From: Candidatus Accumulibacter affinis | GTDB taxonomy: Bacteria > Pseudomonadota > Gammaproteobacteria > Burkholderiales > Rhodocyclaceae | Direction: 5' to 3' | Assembly (NCBI GenBank): GCA_016713625.1 | Contig: JADJOT010000011.1 | Coordinates: forward strand, 496,001 to 560,000 | DNA length: 64,000 nucleotides | Part shown: piece after piece, positions 36,469-43,672 of the stretch | How the letters are laid out: every line of letters starts with the position of its first letter | Numbering within the stretch: the stretch's first letter is position 1 | Program-made: the position numbers and the translations under genes | Notes under the pieces: generated by a model | The model's input: the letters and a program-made list of their open reading frames with translations, nothing else | Database searches by the model: none | Told to the model about the DNA's origin: nothing

Positions 36469-37884
36469 TCAGCTGCCGCGCCGGGTCGGACTGCGAAACA
36501 GTGCTGGCAGCGGCACGGCGGTTGTCGTTCTGGCGCGCTGCGGCGCCCGCGCGGCACCCGGTTGCGGCGCAGCGCGGACCGGCGTCGACGCCGATGCACC
36601 GGCTCGTGCCGGCTGAGCTGCCGAGCCCGGCGTACGCGGCGGGCTGGCCTTGCCATGACCACCGCCGCGTCGGTTGCCATCACGGGCGCCGCGTTCGGCG
36701 GCTTGCGCGGCAGCCAGCACCTGCGGTGGCGGCACCTGACCAGGTTCGAATCCCGGCACGATCTGACGGTCGATACGGCGAGTGAGCAGCTTCTCGATGT
36801 CGGCGAGCAGCGAATTTTCCTCCTTCGAAACCAGCGAAATCGCTTCACCGGTGCTCCCCGCGCGCCCGGTGCGGCCAATCCGATGCACATAATCCTCGGG
36901 TACGTTGGGAAGCTCGAAGTTGACCACATGCGGCAGTTCTTCGATGTCCAGACCACGCGCGGCGATATCCGTTGCCACCAGAACACGTACCGTGCCTGCC
37001 TTGAAGCCGGCCAGCGCACGCGTACGTGCCGGCTGACTCTTGTTGCCGTGGATCGCCGTGGCCTCGATGCCGTCCTTGCATAATTGCTCGGCCAGGCGGT
37101 TGGCACCACTCTTCATGCGCGTGAACACCAGCACCTGCCGCCAGTCGCCCGACGACACCAGATGCGTCAGCAGTTCGCGCTTGCGCCAGGCATCGACCGG
37201 GTGGATGCGCTGCGCAACCAGTTCCGACTCGGCGTTGCGGCGAGCGACTTCAATCATCGCCGGCGATTGCAGCAGACCGTCAGCGAGCTGGCGAATCTCG
37301 TTGGAAAAGGTCGCCGAGAACAGCAGGTTCTGACGTTTCGCCGGCAGCAGCGCGAGGATGCGCCGGATATCGCGGATGAAACCCATGTCCAGCATGCGAT
37401 CAGCCTCGTCCAGCACGAGGATCTCGACGTACGAGAGGTTGGCGGTCTTCTGCTGCAGGTGATCGAGCAGGCGGCCGGGAGTGGCGACGAGGATATCGAC
37501 GCCGCGCCGCAGCGCCTCGATCTGCGGGTTGATGTTCACGCCGCCATAGATCAGTGTCGACTTCAGCGGCAGGTATTGGCCGTAGGTACGCACGCTCTCT
37601 TCGACCTGCGCGGCGAGTTCGCGCGTCGGCGTGAGAATCAGCGCCCGCACGCGCCGCGGCGTATGCGCAGCGGCAGCGCCGGCGGCTGCCAGTCGCTGCA
37701 GCAGCGGCAGGGTGAAACCGGCAGTCTTGCCAGTGCCGGTCTGCGCGCCGGCGAGCACATCACGTCCCGCCAGAATGATGGGGATGGCCTGCGCCTGTAC
37801 TGGCGTCGGTTCGCTGTAGCCCTGTTCGGCGACAACGCGGGTGAGTTCGGCCGACAGGCCGAGGATGGCAAACGATTGGGACAA
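36469..37884 (-). CDS. rhlE: DEAD-box ATP-dependent RNA helicase RhlE-like
   Basis: 471 residues. Q-motif FAILGLSAELTRVVAEQGYSEPTPVQ, Walker A AQTGTGKTAGF, PTRELAAQ, VLDEADRMLDMGF, LLFSATF, and C-terminal ATDIAARGLDIEELPHVVNFELP and HRIGRTGRAG. The tail is basic and Pro/Ala-rich, as in RhlE rather than DeaD/DbpA. It appears to start at TTG 37884, six bases after GGAG. Probable roles are rRNA maturation and mRNA decay at low temperature. Confidence 0.93.
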   Translation of the reverse strand: MSQSFAILGLSAELTRVVAEQGYSEPTPVQAQAIPIILAGRDVLAGAQTGTGKTAGFTLPLLQRLAAAGAAAAHTPRRVRALILTPTRELAAQVEESVRTYGQYLPLKSTLIYGGVNINPQIEALRRGVDILVATPGRLLDHLQQKTANLSYVEILVLDEADRMLDMGFIRDIRRILALLPAKRQNLLFSATFSNEIRQLADGLLQSPAMIEVARRNAESELVAQRIHPVDAWRKRELLTHLVSSGDWRQVLVFTRMKSGANRLAEQLCKDGIEATAIHGNKSQPARTRALAGFKAGTVRVLVATDIAARGLDIEELPHVVNFELPNVPEDYVHRIGRTGRAGSTGEAISLVSKEENSLLADIEKLLTRRIDRQIVPGFEPGQVPPPQVLAAAQAAERGARDGNRRGGGHGKASPPRTPGSAAQPARAGASASTPVRAAPQPGAARAPQRARTTTAVPLPALFRSPTRRGS

Positions 37885-38295
37885 GAAAATCTCCTGCGAA
37901 CGACCTGCTGCGGCACGGGGCCATCAGAGCCGGTTCAGGCGGATACGACGATTGGGATGGGATGCTTCGGGGCGCTCGGCAACTGCCGGGGGGAGAACAA
38001 CCGCGAGGGGAGCGAACTGCCGACCGGATGACACACAGCTCGTTTCCGGGGCGCACTATACACGGTTTGGCACTGCGCACGCAGAATATCGGATCCCGAC
38101 TGCCCAGCATTTGCGAAGCCCACCAGATCAGCAGCGAGTAAGCGTAGGTCCTCGCTTCGGCTGGAAATCGAGGCTGCGGGCCGTTGCTGGTGGACCTTGC
38201 TTGGCGAGGCCCCCTATACTCGTCGCACATGATTGACCTTCCTGTCCGTCCTGTTCCGTCCTGTCCTTTCACTCCCCAACTCAAGGAGCCCGGCA
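37885..38295. other. Intergenic region between rhlE and the hydrolase
   Basis: 411 bp between divergent genes. It should hold promoters for rhlE (minus) and the hydrolase (plus). No reading frame here has support, and no consensus promoter or repeat stands out. The SD AAGGAG of the hydrolase is at 38283-38288. Confidence 0.5.
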
Positions 38296-39624
38296 GTGAA
38301 ACTCTTGAAAACTCGTGTCGGCCGCCGGGTATTCCTTTCGTCGCTGCAGTTCATGCGCGATCGTCTGGCCAGCAAGCCCGACTATCAACACTTGCGCGCC
38401 CTCGCTGCTCGACTCGATCAATTCACTGCCGCCCCGGTTGACTACCAGACACAGCCAGTCGTCATCGGCGAGCAGCAAGCCACCTGGATCCGTGTCAGCG
38501 ACGGCGGTGAGGCACGTGTCGTGCTCTACCTGCATGGCGGAGCCTTCATCACCGAAACGCCGCAGCTGCACTCTGCGCTGGTGGCGCGTATCTGCAAGGA
38601 GGCCAGAGCACGGGCGCTGATGCCGAGCTATCGCCTGGCGCCTGAGCATCCGTTTCCGGCCGCCATCGACGATTGCGTGGCCGCCTACCGCTTCCTGCTC
38701 GACAGCGGGGTGGACGCCGCGTCGATTGTCGTCGCTGGCGATTCTGCCGGTGGCAATCTCGCGCTGGTGCTACTACTGCGGGCCAGGGACGAGAACCTGC
38801 CGCTCCCGGCAGCCGTCGTGACCCTGTCACCGCTGACCGATGGCTCGTTCGGCGGCGACTCGATCCAACGCAACAACGGCCACGACCCGATGTTCGTCCC
38901 CGGCATCTTCGAGGCGTGCGGGCCGCTGTACATGCCCGACCAGGAACTCGCCAGGAATCCCTACCTCTCGCCCTTGTTCGGTGACCTGACCAGCCTGCCG
39001 CCAGTGCTGATGATGGTCGGCAGCAGCGAACTGCTGCTCGACGACTCGGTGCGCTTCGCCGGCAAGTGCCCAAGTGCGACGCTGGAAGTCTGGCACGACA
39101 TGCCACACATCTTCCCGGCCTTTGATTTCCTGCCCGAAGCGGTCGAAGCGACGCGTCGCATCGGTCGTTTCATCCGCCAACATATCGCCGTGGACCTTCT
39201 GGAGATCGAATCGGCCCAAGCCAGCAAACCAACGGCGGTGCAGGACCGGGAGGGCCGTGGCGTAGCTGCATGGCAGGGCGCGGGCCATAGGCGAACAGAC
39301 AGCTTCTGGCCACCCGCGCCGGCACTGCAAACGCTGGCGTACTGGTTGCTGGCGGCGATTGCTGCCATTGCGGCGATCGCCTTACCGCTGTTCTCTGCGT
39401 TGGGGCACAACAGCGTAGCGGGGCTACTTGCCGGACTGTCGCCAACGCTGCCGGCGGCGTCGCTGGCGGTATGGCTGGGCAGCGCCACGGTACTGCTGTT
39501 CGCCGCGTTCAGTGCCGATCGTCTGGGCTGGCCGCGCACCTTGCTGGTCATGGGGGTCAGCCTGACCCTCGGTGAGGCCTGCGGCCTGGCACTCTTGCTG
39601 GCGCTACGCACGCGCCGGGAGTGA
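38296..39624 (+). CDS. HSL-family alpha/beta hydrolase with C-terminal membrane region
   Basis: 442 residues from GTG 38296, seven bases after AAGGAG. The hydrolase half has the hormone-sensitive-lipase HGGAF (LYLHGGAFITETPQ), nucleophile elbow VAGDSAGGNLAL, MMVGSSELLLDDS for the acid and WHDMPHIFPAF for His. After a polar linker (about 310-340) come roughly three hydrophobic helices (LQTLAYWLLAAIAAIAAIAL; LPAASLAVWLGSATVLLFAAF; TLLVMGVSLTLGEACGLALLL). The tail is unusual for this family and suggests inner-membrane anchoring. Substrate unknown. Confidence 0.82.
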   Translation: MKLLKTRVGRRVFLSSLQFMRDRLASKPDYQHLRALAARLDQFTAAPVDYQTQPVVIGEQQATWIRVSDGGEARVVLYLHGGAFITETPQLHSALVARICKEARARALMPSYRLAPEHPFPAAIDDCVAAYRFLLDSGVDAASIVVAGDSAGGNLALVLLLRARDENLPLPAAVVTLSPLTDGSFGGDSIQRNNGHDPMFVPGIFEACGPLYMPDQELARNPYLSPLFGDLTSLPPVLMMVGSSELLLDDSVRFAGKCPSATLEVWHDMPHIFPAFDFLPEAVEATRRIGRFIRQHIAVDLLEIESAQASKPTAVQDREGRGVAAWQGAGHRRTDSFWPPAPALQTLAYWLLAAIAAIAAIALPLFSALGHNSVAGLLAGLSPTLPAASLAVWLGSATVLLFAAFSADRLGWPRTLLVMGVSLTLGEACGLALLLALRTRRE

Positions 39625-39913
39625 ACTGGCATTCGCTGTCTTGCGCCGGTTCGTCGTGAACCTTCTCCGCCTCGCTCCGCTCAGGCGAAAGGGTGAACTC
39701 AAGGTGCAGCGCCTCATCGCCGCCTCTGCCGATTCCCGGCGCGCTCGACTCCTGGGTCTTGCATAGGATGCATGCGATTACCCTGTCGAGATGCCGCCTT
39801 TCAAACAGAGGACCGAGACACTCTGTTACAATTTTGTGTTTTGTCCGACTCCTCCCGCAGACCTTCGGGGAGACGCCAGCCCCCGGTTTTCCTTTTCCCA
39901 GATAGAGGCAATC

Positions 39914-41029
39914 ATGCAACCCACCGCAAAACCCAAGAACCCCAATTTTTCGTCGGGTCCCTGCAGCAAACGTTCCGGCTATGACGTCAACAGCCTGCAA
40001 CTCGATACTCTCGGCCGCTCGCATCGCTCGGCGCTGGGCAAGCAAGCGCTCGCCCTGGCGTGTTCGGAGACCGCCCGCATTCTCGGCCTGCCGGCAGGCT
40101 ACCGCGTCGGGGTAGTGCCGGGGTCGGATACGGGTGCGGTGGAAATGGCGATGTGGTCGCTGCTCGGTCAGCGCGGTGTCGATGTTCTCGCCTGGGAATC
40201 GTTTGGCTCGGGTTGGGCGACCGACGTGGTCAAACAACTCAAGCTGGCTGACGCCAGGGTGCTGAAAGCCGACTACGGCGATATTGTCGACTTTTCGCAG
40301 GTCAATTTCGATAACGACGTGGTGTTTACCTGGAATGGCACGACCTCGGGTGTGAAGGTGCCGAACGGTGACTGGATCCCGGACGATCGCGCCGGCCTGA
40401 CGATTTGCGACGCCACCTCGGCAGTCTTTGCGATGGATTTGCCGTGGGACAAGCTCGATGTGGTGACCTTCTCCTGGCAGAAAGTGCTCGGCGGTGAAGG
40501 CGCGCACGGCATGCTGATCCTCGGCCCGCGCGCTGTTGCTCGCCTCGAAAGCTACAGCCCGCCGTGGCCGCTGCCCAAAGTCTTTCGCCTGACCTCGGGC
40601 GGCAAACTCAGCGAAGGCATCTTCCGCGGCGAAACGATCAACACCCCTTCGATGCTCTGCGTTGCCGACTACCTCGACGCGCTGCAGTGGATCGAGACGA
40701 TCGGCGGCGTACCGGCAGCGATCGCGCGCAGCGAGGCCAATCTGGCAGTGATTGCCGACTTTGTCGCCGCCAACGACTGGATTTCCTTCCTCGCCAGGGA
40801 CCCAACGACGCGCTCGAACACCAGCGTCTGCCTGAGCGTGCAACTCGCCGCCGAGCAGGTCAAGAAGCTGGTCAAGCTGCTCGACGGCGAAGGGGTGGCA
40901 TTCGACATTGGCTCGTACAAGGACGCGCCCGCCGGAATCCGCATCTGGTGCGGGGCAACCGTCGAGACTTCCGACCTGCAGGCCCTGATGCCCTGGCTGG
41001 CCTGGGCCTACGAGCAGGTCGCCGCCTGA
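39914..41029 (+). CDS. serC: Phosphoserine aminotransferase, archaeal/alphaproteobacterial type
   Basis: 371 residues from ATG 39914. The start KPKNPNFSSGPCSKRSGYD is the hallmark of the serC_2-type subfamily, as found in alphaproteobacteria and methanogens, and differs from the enteric type. The PLP lysine is in VVTFSWQKVLGGEGAHGM. It transfers the amino group from glutamate to 3-phosphohydroxypyruvate. It is followed 25 bp later by serA, giving a serine-biosynthesis pair. Its affiliation with a non-enterobacterial subfamily may reflect transfer (inference). Confidence 0.9.
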   Translation: MQPTAKPKNPNFSSGPCSKRSGYDVNSLQLDTLGRSHRSALGKQALALACSETARILGLPAGYRVGVVPGSDTGAVEMAMWSLLGQRGVDVLAWESFGSGWATDVVKQLKLADARVLKADYGDIVDFSQVNFDNDVVFTWNGTTSGVKVPNGDWIPDDRAGLTICDATSAVFAMDLPWDKLDVVTFSWQKVLGGEGAHGMLILGPRAVARLESYSPPWPLPKVFRLTSGGKLSEGIFRGETINTPSMLCVADYLDALQWIETIGGVPAAIARSEANLAVIADFVAANDWISFLARDPTTRSNTSVCLSVQLAAEQVKKLVKLLDGEGVAFDIGSYKDAPAGIRIWCGATVETSDLQALMPWLAWAYEQVAA

Positions 41030-41054
41030 TTCCGCGTCATCCCAACCACCCTCT

Positions 41055-42242
41055 ATGAGTCACACTGCCATGTACAAGGTCAGAACCTACAACCAGATCT
41101 CGATCAAGGGCCTCGATCGCTTCCCGCGCCAGACCTATGAAGTGGGTAGCGACATCGCCCATCCCGATGCTTTTCTCCTGCGCAGCCAGAAGCTCCAGGG
41201 CGTCGAAGTACCTGCCTCGCTGCTCGCCGTCGCGCGCGCCGGTGCCGGCGTCAATAATGTACCGGTAGGCGACTACAGCAAGCAGGGTATCGTCGTCTTC
41301 AACACCCCCGGTGCCAATGCCAATGCGGTCAAGGAACTGGTGATGGCCGGCATGTTGCTGAGTGCGCGGGGCATCGTCGACGGCATGAACTATGTGCAAT
41401 CACTCGCCGAGATCAAGGATCCGGCCGAGATGTCGCCACTCGTCGAAAAGGCGAAATCCCGCTTTGCCGGTCACGAGATCCGCGGCAAGACCGTCGGCAT
41501 CGTCGGCCTCGGAGCAATCGGCTCGATGGTCGCCGACATGGCACTGGCGATGGGCATGACCGTGGTCGGTTTCGACCCGGTGCTGTCGATCGATGCGGCC
41601 TGGAGGCTGTCGAATGAAGTCAGCCGCATGGAGAACCTGCAAGCGCTGCTCGCCCGCTCCGACTACGTCTCGCTGCACGTGCCGGCGATCGATGCCACCC
41701 GCCACATGATCAACGACGACACCCTGGCAGTCATCAAGAAGGGGGCGGTCCTGCTCAATTTCGCCCGCGATGCGATCGTCGATTCGGCGGCGGTTCTGCG
41801 CAGTCTGGAAGCCGGCCGGCTGGGCAGCTACGTCTGTGATTTTCCCGAGCCGGTGCTGCTCGGGAACCCGAAAATCATCGCCATGCCGCACATTGGCGCC
41901 AGCACCGAAGAGTCCGAGGAAAACTGCGCGGTGATGGCCGCCAACCAGCTGGTCGATTATCTGGAAAACGGCAACATCGTAAACTCGGTGAACTTTCCCA
42001 GGATCAGCATGGAGCGCAGCCCCGGGACGGCACGGATCACCTTCTCGAACGACAACGTTTCCGGCGTCCTTGGCCATGTCCTGTCGGTTCTGGCCGACCA
42101 CCAGGTCAATGTCGTGGACATGATGAACAAGAGTCGCGGCGAACTGGCTTTCAACATCGTGGATGTCGAGCGAGCGCCCGGAGAAGAGGTGATCAACGCC
42201 ATCGCGGCTGTGGAGCACGTGATTCGCGTGCGCGTCCTCTAA
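41055..42242 (+). CDS. serA: D-3-phosphoglycerate dehydrogenase
   Basis: 395 residues. NAD-binding GIVGLGAIGSMVADMAL, substrate-domain ARAGAGVNNVP, LLNFARDAIVD for the catalytic Arg region, AMPHIGASTEESEENCA with the catalytic His, and a C-terminal ACT domain (RITFSNDNVSGVLGHVLSVLADHQVNVVDM) likely for serine feedback. It oxidises 3-phosphoglycerate to 3-phosphohydroxypyruvate, the substrate of the serC product upstream. ATG 41070 is an alternative start. Confidence 0.93.
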   Translation: MSHTAMYKVRTYNQISIKGLDRFPRQTYEVGSDIAHPDAFLLRSQKLQGVEVPASLLAVARAGAGVNNVPVGDYSKQGIVVFNTPGANANAVKELVMAGMLLSARGIVDGMNYVQSLAEIKDPAEMSPLVEKAKSRFAGHEIRGKTVGIVGLGAIGSMVADMALAMGMTVVGFDPVLSIDAAWRLSNEVSRMENLQALLARSDYVSLHVPAIDATRHMINDDTLAVIKKGAVLLNFARDAIVDSAAVLRSLEAGRLGSYVCDFPEPVLLGNPKIIAMPHIGASTEESEENCAVMAANQLVDYLENGNIVNSVNFPRISMERSPGTARITFSNDNVSGVLGHVLSVLADHQVNVVDMMNKSRGELAFNIVDVERAPGEEVINAIAAVEHVIRVRVL

Positions 42243-42399
42243 CGACAATCCTGGAACGGCCAGCCTCGCCGGCCGCAACCCATGGCTGGCAGGTCTCGTC
42301 CGCGCCGGGAACCGGAAAGCCGCGCTGCCGGTCTCACTGCGGTGCAGGGCGCTGGGCGCCTGCACCGACGGGACGCCGCAACGACGAATGGAGAACGCC

Positions 42400-42558
42400 A
42401 TGGATCTTCAACTGCTCGCCACCCTGGGTTGGCAGGAGCTGCCGATGCTGATCTTCCTGCTGCTCCTGGCGCTGGTCTTCTTCCTGGTGATTCGCCAGAA
42501 CCAGAAGGACTTTCTTGAAATTGTTGCCTGGGTAAACGAAGAGAAGCCCGGCTCCTGA
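42400..42558 (+). CDS. Small single-pass membrane protein
   Basis: 52 residues: a short N-terminal segment, one strong hydrophobic helix (LPMLIFLLLLALVFFLVI, about residues 15-32) and a charged C-terminus ending EEKPGS. GGAGA lies six bases before the ATG; an in-frame ATG at 42388 is possible. GC-rich third positions fit a real gene. It lies about 160 bp after serA and converges on the SixA-Nudix gene. Not recognised as a known family. Confidence 0.5.
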   Translation: MDLQLLATLGWQELPMLIFLLLLALVFFLVIRQNQKDFLEIVAWVNEEKPGS

Positions 42559-42578
42559 CCGCCGGGCGAGCGGCATCT

Positions 42579-43550
42579 TCAGCGCTTGCCGAGCCTTTTT
42601 TTCAGTTTGTCGATCAACTTGCGCAGGGCTCGCTCGTCAACCATTCGCCTGGCGTCCCTGGTGTCAAACCAGCGGCGTTCGCGATGACTCTCCTCCCACT
42701 CGTCTTCGGGAATGCTTTCGCTGACCTCCATCGGGAACACCACGACATTGCAAACACCGCCCCACTTCTTGTAGTCGTAGTCACCGATGGGTTCGTCGTC
42801 GACGTGGCCGCGCACGCCCGCTTCCTCGAGGGCCTCCTTTTCAGCCGAATCGCGCAAGGAGAGTTCGAGTTCCTTGACGCCCTTGGGAATCACCCAGCGC
42901 GTACCCTTGCGCGAGGCGATGACCATGATTTCGAGCTTGCCGTCAACGTAACGATAAGGAAGCACGCCCGACTGGGTGAAAAAGTACTCGGGAACCGGGC
43001 CGCGTTCTTCCTCGTCCTCGGGATCGACCAGCAGATCGTCGGGTAGCTGCCCGGGGCGAGTCACCGCGATCAACCTGGCGCAGCCCTCCTTGAGGCTGCC
43101 CCAGTCGCCGACCACCTCCAGTTGTGCAAGCGCCGAAGTCGGCAGCAGCTTGCCATCTGCGGGCACTTCCAGCTGGCCCTCGGTCAGATAGTCGACCAAC
43201 TCTTCCAGCCCCGGATTGTGTCCGACCAGCAGCACCCTCTGGGCATTCTTCGGGCAGGCGGTCAGCGCCACCAACAGGTCTTCAAGTGAAGCGGCATACA
43301 TCCGCTCGTCCCAACTCACCGTCTTCAGGGGTAAGCCCATGGTCTTGCACGCCGCCTCGGTGGTGGCGCGCGCGCGCGCCGCGGTGGAACTCAGCACGGC
43401 ATCCGGGACCAGCTTCTGGCGCCTGATCCAGGCGCCCATCTTGAGGCTGCCGAGGCGGCCACGCTCGACCAGCGGGCGGTGAAAGTCTTCCTGACCGGTG
43501 TCCCAGTCCGACTTCCCGTGCCGCAAAATCAACAGTGTCTTGGCCTTCAT
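42579..43550 (-). CDS. SixA-type histidine phosphatase fused to a Nudix hydrolase
   Basis: 323 residues from ATG 43550 (GGAG upstream). Residues 1 to about 165: SixA/PhoE fold with LILRHGKSDWD (phosphorylated His), VLSSTAARARATTEA and LLVGHNPGLEELV. About 195-323: a Nudix domain (FTQSGVLPYR, MVIASRKGTRWVIPKG, box core KEALEEAGVRG). The first Glu of the Nudix box appears to be Leu while the EE-x-G core is kept. Mycobacterial MutT1 has the same two modules in reverse order. Likely acts on a diphosphoinositol-like or nucleotide substrate (inference). Confidence 0.82.
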   Translation of the reverse strand: MKAKTLLILRHGKSDWDTGQEDFHRPLVERGRLGSLKMGAWIRRQKLVPDAVLSSTAARARATTEAACKTMGLPLKTVSWDERMYAASLEDLLVALTACPKNAQRVLLVGHNPGLEELVDYLTEGQLEVPADGKLLPTSALAQLEVVGDWGSLKEGCARLIAVTRPGQLPDDLLVDPEDEEERGPVPEYFFTQSGVLPYRYVDGKLEIMVIASRKGTRWVIPKGVKELELSLRDSAEKEALEEAGVRGHVDDEPIGDYDYKKWGGVCNVVVFPMEVSESIPEDEWEESHRERRWFDTRDARRMVDERALRKLIDKLKKRLGKR

Positions 43551-43672
43551 GGTAAAACTCCTTCTCCCCGCTAGGGTGGTAAAAAAGGGCGACGCCGGTC
43601 TCCCGGCAGCCAGTCGCTCCTTACGGCAGAGGCGGTATGATAAACGATCGATGGCTTGGCGCGCGCTGCCGC

